Below, piece by piece: positions 39,550 to 50,158 of a stretch of 64,000 bases of DNA; positions within the stretch are counted from its first letter, which is position 1, and every line of letters begins with the position of its first letter. The DNA comes from Karstenula rhodostoma CBS 690.94. Lineage: Eukaryota; Ascomycota; Dothideomycetes; Pleosporales; Didymosphaeriaceae. A model generated the notes under the pieces. That model made no database searches, was not told the DNA's origin, and was given only the letters and a program-made list of their open reading frames with translations. The position numbers were made by a program, and so were the translations under genes. The stretch lies in the NCBI GenBank assembly GCA_010093485.1, contig MU001508.1, forward strand, positions 572,051 through 636,050, written 5' to 3'.

Positions 39550-41178
39550 CTAAACCTTCTCGCTAACCTCCACGGCTTTGGTCTCTGCCTTTTCGTCACT
39601 GACGCGACCTTCCTCGATGTCCTTAGCAGCTGGCACAGCAATAGGCGGGCCGACGGTCTCGAATTGGCGGCCCTTCTTCTCGGGGCCAAGAGCGGCCGTA
39701 ATGGCAATGCCGAGCGCGATGATGGCAGTCGCAATACCCATGGTTGGTCCGTAAGCCTCGACCACATCGCCGCTCTTCTTCGACCTGAGGAAGTGGCTCT
39801 CAGCGATGGCGTTGACGATCTGGGCAGATGGAGACGAAATCATGTTGCCCAGCTGGTACGTGATACCGGTAAAACTGGATCGGAGAGCGGGAGGGGAGAG
39901 CTCGTTCAGGTGGATGGGAATGACTCCCCATGCTCCTTGGACGAAGAACTGGATCATGAAGCCGGATGCTGAAAGCCCACCCTCAGTCTCGGGGAGAATC
40001 CACGCGGGGATGAGGCAAGCGGAAATCAATGCAGCGCAGATGATGGATCGGCGACGACCGAACCATTGCGAGAAGTAGCCGATAATTGTCCCGCCCACGC
40101 ATGCTCCTGTCTTCATCAAGATGGAAGCACGGTTAGCTCCGTCATCAGACAGTTCTTTCTGTGTCTTCATAAAGGTAGTGTATGAGTCTTGGCTGGTGTG
40201 GGAGTAGTAGTTGAACTGTACGTTTCGTTAGCATTGTCTAATCATTTCCCCGATCGCAACTTACCCAAGTCATCAAGATGATGCAGTAGATGCACATCTT
40301 CCACTCCTGTCGAAGCATCTTCTTGGTCTCCTTCCAGAACACACCCGGCGCTTGAGCTCGCTTGCCAGCCTTGCGCGCCTCGATGAATTGTTTAGACTCG
40401 GGAAATAGAACTCGGATAAGTCCAACACCGATAGAAAGGCCAGCTCCAGCCCAGAAAACCGTCTTCCAGGTTTCGACCTCTCCGCCAACAGCGAGGTTGG
40501 AGCAGGCCGCCAAGACGTAGCCGAAAGAGTATCCTTGTTGCAAAATGCCACTCATAAGACCACGAGCGTTGGTTCTGGACGGATCAGCGGGAGTTCCGTT
40601 TCAGAGAGGCACATAACTCACGGGCAGTTCTCGAGAGCCATAGAGGTGGCGTTACCGTACACCCCGCCCATGAATAATCCAAACAAACTTCGCACAGCCA
40701 AGAACTGCTGGAAAGTTGCAGCGTAAATCGTTGCGACCTGCAGCAGACCCAGGATGATCATGTTGACCACCATCGGCCACTTTCGACCCCATTTGTCTCC
40801 TGCGAGGCCGAAGACAGCAGCACCGACGGATCGCAGCAACAGAGTGAGAGTGATGGCGGTGGTGATGTCCGTCTTGGAGCGATGGTAGTACTTAGCCAAC
40901 TTGACAGTCTGGATCGAGAGGGCGTGGAAGTCGAACGCGTCGGCCGTCCATGCAGCAAAGCCGACAATGAAGTAAGCCCAGTCCTTCGCGCTGAGCTGAG
41001 CGAATAGGCTGATTGGGTTCTTCAGAGGCTCGGGCGATTGCCACTCGGTGTGCTCCTCGCCATACTCGTTCCTGACGACGACTCTCTGTTTCCACACAAA
41101 CAGGTCCTTCAAGGACTGCTTAGCCGTGGGCAAGATACCCTTGGCGATAGGGTCCGCGGGCTCGTTGGTTGTCGACAT
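39550..41178 (-). CDS. JEN1: JEN-type monocarboxylate (lactate/pyruvate) permease, MFS
   Basis: Three exons (41178-40622, 40574-40265, 40215-39550) with introns of 47 and 49 bp give 510 residues. Joining exons 2 and 3 creates NYYSHTSQDSYTT at residues 291-303, which matches the NxxS/THxS/TQDxxxT signature of the JEN family of proton-coupled lactate, pyruvate or dicarboxylate importers. Other MFS marks: LAGDKWGRKWPM after TM2-3 and GYFSQWFGRRRS in the second half, about 12 membrane segments and a hydrophilic tail. It should sit in the plasma membrane and import short carboxylic acids with protons. In yeasts these genes are glucose-repressed. The start has an acceptable context and matches family N-termini (short cytosolic tail, then FVWKQRVVV). 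It lies only 0.85 kb from the RIP block yet is undamaged. Lactate versus dicarboxylate preference is not decidable. Confidence 0.92.
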
Positions 41179-41292
41179 TGTGACTTGGCAACCGAGATCG
41201 GAGAAAGATGCAGAAAAGATGAGCGCTCAGGTGGTGGGAAACTGAGGAGGCTCCAGGCGTGCGGGCTCCCACTATCGGGGTCACAGGGTCCC

Positions 41293-41299
41293 TATATAC
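41293..41299 (-). promoter_or_regulatory. TATA-like element upstream of JEN gene
   Basis: On minus the sequence is GTATATAG, about 115 bp before the JEN start codon, a plausible TATA position given a short 5' UTR. Not proven. Confidence 0.35.
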
Positions 41300-41547
41300 G
41301 TGAGGGAGGGGTGCATGGCGGGGTTGCTCACGGTACACGAGTAATATTCCATTGTCGTGCAGGTCATCTGTACGCGGGTTGCTGGCGACGTGACGAGCCA
41401 AGGGATGCCAAGTTGCCGAGAGCGGTAGGTCGTGAACAAGTGCAGCGGGTGGTAACCACACAGAAGCAGCCAAGACGAGCAAGCATCGTTGGAAGGCCGG
41501 CCAACGGTGAGGAACCGCGCAACCGAAGGTAACAAAACAATGGAGGT

Positions 41548-41553
41548 CCGGGG
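41548..41553. promoter_or_regulatory. Candidate carbon-repressor (CreA-type) site
   Basis: CCGGGG matches SYGGRG, the known CreA/CRE1 core. Other matches upstream of the same gene lie at 41825-41830 (CCGGGG) and 42165-42170 (GTGGGG). The core is short and occurs by chance, so this is only suggestive; glucose repression of JEN permeases makes it reasonable. Confidence 0.25.
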
Positions 41554-42835
41554 TGTCGATCGTTCGTTTTGGTGGAGAATTGGCCATATCCAGGAAACTG
41601 GCGCGAGCGTGCATTCCCACAGTCCCCATGGGGAGCTTTCCAGATCCTCCCTGCTGGAGCCCGGCCCAACGCGAGGGGTGTACAGCTGCGTGCAACACCA
41701 ACCTCCAGCAAATCCAAGCCTCGCCCGTGCACAACGGTCTTGCTCAAGGCGGGAGGCGTTAAAAAGCCTTCCAGGCATCGTGCGACCATGACTTGACTCT
41801 GAGAAGCTCTCGCCCAGGTCGACTCCGGGGCACTTGGCTGCAATGGCTGCCTTTTTCCCCGCTGCAAGACGCCGCGGATGTGCCGAAGCTTCAAGGACCC
41901 TGGTGCGCCGAGCGCGACCGTCGACGGCCAAGGAAGAGGCTTGCACGCCGAGAAACACAGACGTCAGCCGAGCACAATGGTTGGCCTTCTCTCAACCGCC
42001 ATCGATGTCGCTGCTAGGAACGGTAATCCGGTGAATATGCGAACGGCGTTGCTGATGGACTTGTCGGATCATCCAGCGGTGAAGATCGCGGGTTGGAGAT
42101 GCAGATGCATGGTGTTTGGACAGAACAGCGCCCAGGCGAAAGGGGCGCACTTGATATCTATACTGTGGGGACCCCGGAACCCCCAGAAACAAGAGACGAC
42201 GTAGAACGGGCTATGTAAGAGCGGAGGCAGACGCACACTCCGCGAGCAGCGCGGAGCTCGCATGGTAGAGGCGGGTCGAGTGAAAGCACTCAGGTGATGC
42301 GCAAAAAGAGCATCGGATGTGGGTTCTGGTGGTGAAGTCTGATTCGCCTGCGCCGCTGCGGGGAAGTCGCGATCAGGCCTCCACAACCCTCAAAGTGCGG
42401 CGTCTACAACGTCGCAAGGATCCTCAATCTGCCGACAAGGTCCCCGGCTGCTGCAGTCTTCGTGTATGTAATGCACGAGGCCGGATCCAAACGCAAGATT
42501 TAATGCCTTGTCACGGCGTGGTCGTATCCACGGGTTGAACGCAGAACGGCGCTTGGCGTTTACGACATACACTGCTACTCTACACATTACGCATATTTCG
42601 CAAGGCCCGTATAAAGGCGCGAGTGACGGAAGAGGAGCAAGTATCGATCAGTGCCCTGTCTATGTACGGTCTCAACGTGCTACGATTTCGCACAGTGGAC
42701 CCTTGATCCCTCTCCACGGCGCTGGAACACGTCAAGCTCTGATTTCTGGGATTGATCACGTGCTTGGATCTGAGCCCTAGAGGCAAAAGCATCTGTTTCA
42801 CACGAGTCCTGCGTATCGCTAATTTGTGTACATCT

Positions 42836-43903
42836 CTAGTACTTGACAACGACCTTCACACCAGATACGCCTGTCTTGTTCTTCTCCAATCCCTCCTGCA
42901 GCTTCTCGAGGCCACCCTCAGTGATCTCGACCCTGTTTGGCTTGAACTTTCCGCTGGCAATCCATCCTTTTTCTCCACCAAGATTGTCCGTCAACGCAGT
43001 AATCAAGTACCTCAGATGCGGCGCCAAAGCAATGCCCAAGATCTGCTTGACTGCAACGTTCGGCTCCTTTGACTCACCCAGCTTCTTCGCCTCCTCGTCA
43101 ACCATTCCGACAATCACTACACTGGAGTCCTTCGTGCCCGTAGCCTGCAGGGTCTCCACGCCTAGCAGTTGCGTTTGCTTGATGGCGATCGAGTCGAACA
43201 CAAACTCCAGCGGAAGTCCATCCACAGCTTTCTGGAAATCCTGCGCAGTAGAGGCGTTCCGATCCAGAACCACGTGTGCTCCAAGCTCTTTCAGATATTC
43301 ATGATGCGCCGCGCTCGCGTTCGTGACAATGCGCTCGAAGCCCGATAGTCTCGCAAGCTGAATCGCATACTGGCCGACCGACGAGCTACCTCCAAGAATC
43401 ACAACGGCCTTGCCCTTCCCGACTTCACTGCCACCCTCAGTCCACGGCGCTTTCAATCCATGGCCCGTCTTGTCATAGAATGCCGTCGCGCTTGCATGGG
43501 TCGCCAGCACGATGCCAGCCGCCTCCTCGTCGGAGATGTTCTTCGGTGTCTTTGCAACAATCTCGGCGGGGAGCTTGATGTAGTCCTGGAACGTGGAGAC
43601 GTCTGCGTCGCCGTAACCAGACTGGAAGAACACGCGTTCGCCCACGCTGAAATCCGACACGTCGTCTCCGACGGCAGCCACCGTGCCGGAGCCGTCTGAA
43701 CCTAGGATAGCAGGGTAGTCCCAGCCGGGCACGATGAAGAGCCCGTAGTCGCGGAGTTTCCAGTCCACGGGGTTGATTGCCGTGGCGGCGACCTTGATGG
43801 CGATCTCATTGGGCTTGAGCTTGCCGAGGCTGCGTTCGGCGATCTTGGGGGCTTCGCCTTTACCGTGGAGGAAGGCTGCGCGGTGCGTTTGGGGGACAGA
43901 CAT
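42836..43903 (-). CDS. MDR-family oxidoreductase (zinc-free, enoyl-reductase type)
   Basis: Single exon, 355 residues from the MSVPQTHRAAF start; an in-frame ATG at 43996 would add 31 residues with a weaker resemblance to family N-termini. N-terminal GroES-like domain with AINPVDWKLRDY and GSDGSGTVAAVG, then a Rossmann domain with GGSSSVGQYAIQLAR at about 171-185 that binds NAD(P)H. The GHE zinc motif of alcohol dehydrogenases is replaced by GSDGSG and no cluster of zinc cysteines is seen, so it belongs with quinone oxidoreductases and trans-enoyl reductases such as TOXD-like proteins. Substrate unknown. No biosynthetic core enzyme (PKS or NRPS) lies nearby, so a secondary-metabolite role is not supported. 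Cytosolic unless the longer start is used. Confidence 0.88.
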   Translation of the reverse strand: MSVPQTHRAAFLHGKGEAPKIAERSLGKLKPNEIAIKVAATAINPVDWKLRDYGLFIVPGWDYPAILGSDGSGTVAAVGDDVSDFSVGERVFFQSGYGDADVSTFQDYIKLPAEIVAKTPKNISDEEAAGIVLATHASATAFYDKTGHGLKAPWTEGGSEVGKGKAVVILGGSSSVGQYAIQLARLSGFERIVTNASAAHHEYLKELGAHVVLDRNASTAQDFQKAVDGLPLEFVFDSIAIKQTQLLGVETLQATGTKDSSVVIVGMVDEEAKKLGESKEPNVAVKQILGIALAPHLRYLITALTDNLGGEKGWIASGKFKPNRVEITEGGLEKLQEGLEKNKTGVSGVKVVVKY

Positions 43904-44544
43904 GTTGGCAATGTCAATTGGGAGGGTATTGATGGATGGGTTTTGGGAGTTTAGGAACATGTGAGGGGATTGACGCAAGATGATACCATTGAGCATGTAT
44001 TACATAATCGACCAGAACCCACATCGCCTCGTCAGTACTCCCCACAGCTGGTACTGACGTAGCAACAGGTAGGGCCAGAACTTTTCTTTTCGCGGCGGGT
44101 ACGTTAACTCGCTCCCTTTCTAATTGGTCTTTCCCTCTGACTACGTACCGAGGTACCGAGGTACTGGGCTTAAACATTGCAAACTTGGACCTTTTTTACT
44201 AAGGACATCCTGCTGCATCCGACGCTAACATTGGCGATGCGGTGATTTTTGGGTAATAGTATTGGCTCCAGGATGAACTTGTCAACATGAGAAACTATGT
44301 GCGCTGTGCAATATCACGTGACTCAACCCAAGCGAGAGTCATGTGAGAATGTTTACGTTCAGATGACGGAAAGGTGTTTCCTTCATCATCAACTATATGA
44401 GCATTCGATCTAAACCATGTTGACGCTTTTTCACACCAAGATATAATACCAGAGGCGAACGCTCATCTATAAAGTGCGTGTGTACACGTGATGTAAAACG
44501 CTCGCATTGCGATCTTGATTTGCGGTATCGAATCCCAATAGGTA
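43904..44544. other. Intergenic, no gene seen
   Basis: Upstream of the MDR gene. It contains a duplicated TACCGAGG at about 44147-44160 and AT-rich stretches, but no coding signal. Confidence 0.6.
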
Positions 44545-44991
44545 CTATGCATACCCGTCTTCTCCGGGAGCCTCACAAACTGGCGCAGCTCCAAGTCCAG
44601 CGCCGCTACATCGAGCCATAGATTCTTGTCTTCGAAAAATGGGGCGGTAGTTGGTGATCACACATTCTAGCCCAGCCGGAAAGTGTCTCGTAACATATTC
44701 CAATATCTCCACTGCCTCTTTCAAACTTCCACCATCCACTTCATCAGCTATGACTGCCCACTGCCCCGATCTCGCAATATCCGTGGTCGTCATGGTGTCA
44801 TCAAGCAACCTAAGCAGAGTAGCTTCGAAGGAAGCCGGTTCACCTTTGACCGGCGTTGGAATAGATGCGAGCATGGTCCCTTGTAGGAGGAATATGCGTT
44901 TCGGGAAAGTTCTTCTCGATGGAGTCGGGGTGGCGCAGGGTCTATGCCGTCCTAAACAGAAGATAGGACTAGTGGTGCATATCTCAAGCAT
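44545..44991 (-). pseudogene. Unrecognised frame downstream of HET remnant
   Basis: A 148-codon minus-strand frame includes FEATLLRLLDDTMTTTDIAR, VIADEV and GGSLKEAVEILEYVTRHFPA, which look like genuine helical protein. I do not recognise the family. It lies 3' of the broken HET gene in the same orientation and may be its C-terminal part, separated by stops and shifts, or a separate small gene. Evidence is only frame length and composition. Confidence 0.3.
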
Positions 44992-45058
44992 TTTTCGCTG
45001 TACCTCCCCGGAACGATTCCGTATAGTGCTCTGTCTTGTGGCAACGTGTATTCCTTTT

Positions 45059-45695
45059 TCAGGTTGCCGAGTTATGCAATGTTTGGATTGTAGTAATTCT
45101 GAAGGCTGTGTGCTTCGCAGGCATCGTTCTCAAGGCCTCTAAGGTCGTTGAACTTGACTTGAAACATCTTCTCTTCGATGTGTGTTCCAAGAATTGATGG
45201 ATTGAGTTTCCATCGAATTGTTCCAGATTGAGGTGTACTTCAAAATGTTGGGAAGCGCCTCGGCATATCAATAAAACACGATTAGTTGTAGCTGATGCAG
45301 GCCCTAGCCAGACCAGCAAGTTCTGTGTAAGTGAGTAGTTTTCTACCCATCCTTCTAAGTTGCGAGTTATGCTCTAGGGTGTCTTCTTGGTTTACGTAAA
45401 TGGCATCTACAAATATCGGCGTGTCCTCGAAGTCGCTGAGCCTGAGGACTTGAAAGAACTCGTGTAGATTGCGCCGGATGTAAAACAGATGATCGTTCAC
45501 AATAATGGGCGAATGCGCATCGCTTGTTCCCCACTCATATGAAGCGGCGTTGCAGGAAGTCCCCTCGTCTTCGATATGGTGGCTGGGCATTGAGAATGTA
45601 AGAAGGTCATCCGAAGCCGGCTCTTCAAATTTGAGCAGACGTAGAAAGCCCAATCCTGCTGGTAAGGCTGCATATTGAATTGTCATCTTCGTCAT
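45059..45695 (-). pseudogene. HET-domain (heterokaryon incompatibility) gene, frameshifted
   Basis: Residues in the first frame (45695-45282) show the HET-domain pattern: SYEWGTSDAHSPIIVNDHLF, IRRNLHEFFQVLR, IFVDAIYVNQEDTLEHNSQL and RRMG. Immediately after RRMG the expected continuation (NLLVWLGPASATTN) is found in another minus frame (45319 onward), so a shift lies between about 45350 and 45320. A 24-nt GT...CAG stretch there is a multiple of three and would not mend the frame. After WLGPAS the match fades and the typical RPWF-Q box is not visible. It appears to be a truncated, non-functional relic of a gene that triggers cell death on non-self recognition. Divergent from the NACHT gene with about 270 bp between. 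Confidence 0.75.
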
Positions 45696-45966
45696 AGCCG
45701 TCCCTAACGGGCTGGGGTGGAGTATGATACAATCACGTTTTCATGGTGAGCCTACGACAATGCCATTGGTTGCTCTTGCAGAATAGGCGAAACGAGGGGC
45801 TATGCTGTGTGCCAATGATGCCTAGCTTCGAGCGCAGGGATCACCACCTGTGTAGCCTACCCCTCTCAGCCTGCCCGCACCAACATTGAACCCATTATCT
45901 CGACAAACTCACGCCACACTACTGGGTCCAAGCAGTTTTGGTGTATCCTTTTGCATCGGGGCAGAC

Positions 45967-48800
45967 ATGGAAGCTTTAGCGGCTCTTGGTCTCGCAGCGA
46001 ACGTCATTCAATTTGTTCAGTTCGCTTGCGAGCTGGTGTCTTTAAGCTCGAATATAAGAGGGAAAGCGGACGGTGACTCCTTCAACTGTGCCGACTTGAG
46101 GCTTATAGGACAAGAATTAGAGAAACACCACGAAGACCTCGCCATCGAGTGGAAGACTTCTGCAAGTCTGCAGGAGCTTGCAGATCGTGCAAGAGAGGCA
46201 GCTTTGGACTTGAAACAAGCAATCATCGATCTCAAGAAACCCCGCACATATAATGGAAACAAGTCCTCCCGGTGGAGGTGCTTTCGCCATGCCTTGAAGA
46301 TAATTTGGAGCAAGGACAAGATAGATGCACTGCAGTCACGCTTGGAATCTTTGCGGGGCCAGCTACAATACCACCTCATAACTGAGACATGGTAAGTTTG
46401 ACGCGAGATATTGGGCTTATTTCGTAGCGAAAATATGAGTAAATTACTACTTCACTTGCTGACGTGGTAAGGCATATTCAAAGCAAAGTCCAAGGAGTAC
46501 TGCAAGCCTCCCTACAGGATCAAGCCATGTTCGAATCGACGGTTTCTGAAAAGCTGGACAAGATAACGTCCACCTTGAACTTGATCAGCGAGCGCTTCTC
46601 GACAATGGATCGTTCAGAATCTAGCTCCGAGCTCGAGGATGCTACCAAGAAATGGAAGTTACCGATCGAGAAGTCGTTCAAAACCTTCCGGATACTGCAA
46701 AGTCTTACCTTTCCAACCATGACTGTTCGACATTCAGCCATCATGGAAGCACACGGACAGACGTTTGAATGGATATTCAAATCCGCAGGTTTGCCAGCGG
46801 AAGACCATCGATCAGGAGTTCGTTTCTCATCCTGGTTAGAACAGGGTTCGGGCCTATATTGGATCAAGGGAAAGCCAGGTATCTTTCAACTGAAGCCTGC
46901 ACCTCGTCGTCTAATCTGACACAAATTTGCAGGTTCCGGAAAATCCACGCTGATGAAGTTCCTCGAAGATCATGCTACGACAGGTGAGCTTCTTACTCAA
47001 TGGGCACAGCCCCTGCGTCTGGTGAGGGCGAGCTTCTACTTCTGGAGCGCAGGCACTCACATGCAAAAATCACTCGAAGGATTATTACAGTCGCTTCTGT
47101 ATGAAATTCTGAGTAATTGCCCTGAGCTTATAGAAAGCATCTGCTCCAGAAGATGGGAAAGCAAATCTTTACACAGTGACCCCTGGGATCTTCCCGAGCT
47201 ACAAGACGCCTTCGATACCATGCAAAGTCTGACGCACTCGGCAACTAAATTCTACTTCCACGTCGACGGGCTTGACGAGTACAATGGCGATCACTATATG
47301 ATTGTCGATATCATAGAAAAACTTGCTCGCCTGCCATCGTTCAAGATATGTGTTTCCAGTAGGCCATGGAACGTATTTCAGCACACAATCGGACAATCAA
47401 ATAACGGATCCCTTCAACTGCACGCATTCACCGTGCACGACATAACGACGTTTGCACGAGATACCATGATAGTAAACCGAATACTACCAATCAAGGCTTT
47501 GCAAGGGCCAGAGTATGATCAACTCATCGGAGAAATAGTCCAAAGAGCACAGGGCGTTTTCCTGTGGGTTCGTTTAGTAGTCAGCTCACTGCGCAACGGA
47601 ATAGTTAATGGAGACCCGATTAGCCTGCTAAGAAAGAGACTTGAAGGGCTACCAGATGACCTGGAAAAGTTCTTCGATCTACTCATGCGTTCTGTGGATC
47701 CGGTATATGGCGAGCGGATGGCACGAACCTTCCTGACTGCAATGGCTTCTCCTGAACCTTTACGGATCGTTCACTATTCGTTCCTCGACGAAGAGGACCC
47801 TTACCTGGGGTGGACCATGCCGTTCCTAAAGATGGAGGAGGAGAGCCTCGCCGAACGAATTGCAGAGACACGTTGGAGGCTGAACGGTCGGTACAAAGGC
47901 TTACTGGAACCGGCCACTGATTCAGATTCTCCACGTGTAACTGTTGATTTTCTCCACCGCACCCTCAGAGATTTCCTAGGCACCGCTCCTATGAAACTGT
48001 TTCTAGAATCGCGGGCGCCGCCAAACTTCAATCCCATCAAAGCTGCAATCGGAGCTTGGCTCGGCGAAGCGAAGACTACGAATAAAAAGCCGTACCCTCG
48101 CCATTTCGCCGCCGTGATACAATTTGCATATCTCGAGGGACTAAAAAGGAAGGACTTCTCATTAGAGTACCATCTCCTTGACCACGTCGAACTGGTTTGC
48201 GAATCGAGTTATCCACGCCCCCCACATATGGCCATATTTCCGCATGGGATGCTCACTGCAGCTGTTCATCATCGTCACAATGGCTACGTGAAGTATCGTG
48301 TCAGTCTGGCATCTCTATCTGTTCCAGAACTGAACTGGATACTGGTGCATTATCTGCTTTACGCCCAAGGGGAGAGCTGGAAACGGTCGTTCGACGCTAT
48401 GATCCGGCATGGCGATCCCTTCGGATGTAACTGTGTCATACAACCATGGAGAAAGTCATTCGATACTGAAATGGTTGGGTTTCTGTTGCAGAATGGAGCG
48501 GAACCCAACGCAGAAAGACTCCACCACGCCCTAGGGTGCACACCAGGAGATGGTTGTCAGCTACCAACGGATATGGTTTCCTTTATCAAAGCTGCCATTC
48601 CTTGCGAGATACAGTGTCCTAGATCGGGTTGTGGACGCTCGGAAGAATACCAGGATTCAACCACGCCACGTCATCAGCAAGGCCTGCAACATGTGGATCA
48701 ACCATTGTACAACGTCACGCTTTTAGGTTCTCGCGGGAAGAGACGGCATGATGGTTTCGAGAGCGAGGGCGAGAGGCCTTTCAAATTTGAGAGGAGATGA
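45967..48800 (+). CDS. NACHT/STAND NTPase (NLR-like)
   Basis: Exons 45967-46391, 46472-46878 and 46933-48800 (introns 80 and 54 bp) give 899 residues. The N-terminal domain (about 1-140) begins MEALAALGLAANVIQFVQF, as in SesA/HeLo-like N-termini of fungal STAND proteins. The second intron splits the Walker A box, which joins as GKPGSGKST (275-283). Walker B reads FHVDGLDEY (ending at 394), and SSRPW follows as the sensor-1 region. Then come GVFLWVRLVV and LPDDLEKFFDLLMRSVDP, typical of the DUF7791-like region, and VDFLHRTLRDFL. There is no long WD, TPR or ankyrin array; one ankyrin-like segment (EMVGFLLQNGAEPNAERL) occurs late. Family role is ligand-controlled oligomerisation in self/non-self recognition and cell death. 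Cytosolic. The start was chosen as the first ATG preceding the conserved N-terminus. Confidence 0.9.
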
Positions 48801-50158
48801 GTAGGCGTGTGCCGTACAGTCTAGCAAGCAACGTTATGAAGTAGGTTTGTGTAGCCTAGCTCAAACGTGATACTTCGCGCGCTTTTGCAAGCCGCGGCAA
48901 AACGCAGTAAAAGAACTCAGCAGGGTGCCAAAAATACAAGGATTTCAAACAGCTCAAAGGTCATAGATTTCCCCCATCCAGCGGACCATTGCGCAGCCGC
49001 AAATGCAGGACAAAGTGTAGCGTAGCTAGAGTGGTTAACTCCATTCGTTGTCTTTTGCAAGGAAGTTATATCGCAAACTACAAACCCGTACTTCCTTGCG
49101 CTGTTCAAATGTGATACTTCACGCGCTTTTGCAAGCCACGGCCCTTGCGCAGTTCATGGGGAGATGATAATGGTGGAATAGGAGCGGTTTGGTTCCACGT
49201 GTCCTGAGATATGGTCTCGTGCGTTCAAAATTTCGCAACCACAGGGGCCAGCAGGAAAACCTAGACGACCTCAAGACCTCCTATCTCAAATCGAGCTGCA
49301 TTATCATAGTAAAAGTATCTAGTGGGAAATAATAACAAGATATCGAGTTATTAAGTGTAAGGTATAAAGGTAATCACAAAAAGGTGTCTCCCCTAGCTAT
49401 CAGCTCGGAATAAGCGTAGTTGAAAAACGGGTATTAGAGTATAAGTTACCCTAAGAGCTATTCAAATGTAATACTTCGCGAGCTTGGGCAAGCCGCGGCA
49501 AAACTCGATAGAGGAACTCGGTGGCCTAAGAGCTATTATTATATAACAGTCAAAAGCTCACTCTTTAAATCGCTATGCTAAATCTACACAAGCCATTCAA
49601 AATCTTTCATCTTTATATTTTACCGTTCCACCGCAGCTCACAGAAGCTCGCAAAAAGTCAACAATCAATTTATATCTAGATAAAGAAACTTGAAGTTCCG
49701 TCGTAGCCCGAGTTTACCTAATCGGCCCTGGTTGACCAACACGAAGACCTCCGAAGGCTAAACGAACATGGGTCTGTCTGAGTGCGCAGTGGGTAGCTAG
49801 CGAATGCGAATCGCTTTGGGTATTTGTGCTAGGGGTAGAGCGTATGGTATATTACCGTCACGCACCTCCTGTATCGCGAGAGAATCGGGAAAGACGACAC
49901 AAACAAGTGACGACACCCAAGCGCACCCTGTTTCTGCGTCTTTGCGTGTTTCTTCAGGCTGGTGTCACCGCTGTTACCGCCAGAAACCCACCACAGACCC
50001 GCTGCATCACCCGACGATACATCACATCTGCACCACGAAAACGGAGCCAAAGACACCCCATCACGAAAGGCGATGCAAAGGACGCCCGAACCAGACGATG
50101 AAACAATCCACTCGGTTTTAAATTCTGCTAGACCCCCAAACAACCCCATCCCATCCCA
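48801..50158. other. Intergenic between NACHT and NCS1 genes
   Basis: No gene seen over 1.36 kb. It carries a three-copy dispersed repeat (listed next) and a locally AT-rich part around 49300-49680. Short frames at 49804-50204 overlap in several registers without recognisable domains. Confidence 0.6.
48861..49525 (+). repeat. Three-copy ~55-65-bp dispersed repeat, normal GC
   Basis: Copies at about 48861-48929, 49105-49153 and 49461-49525, same orientation, each with TCAAA(C/T)GT(G/A)ATACTTC, GCAAGCC(G/A)CGGC and, in two of them, AAAAC...GAACTC. Spacing is irregular (about 243 and 356 bp). Differences between copies include C/T and G/A changes plus others. Confidence 0.8.

Larger units (their letters stand above)
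41179..42835. other. Upstream region of the JEN gene, no gene seen
   Basis: This 1.65-kb gap holds overlapping frames on both strands with no recognisable domains; I treat it as promoter and intergenic DNA. It contains a TATA-like site and SYGGRG-type sites listed separately. Confidence 0.6.

Noticed and set aside
41281..41958. Minus-strand frame of 225 codons upstream of the JEN gene
   Set aside because: Overlaps other frames in all registers, no domain, Arg/Pro/Ser-rich composition; best explained as chance in promoter DNA.
45323..45346. 24-nt GT...CAG as an intron in the HET gene
   Set aside because: Too short for the introns seen here and a multiple of three, so removing it does not mend the frame.
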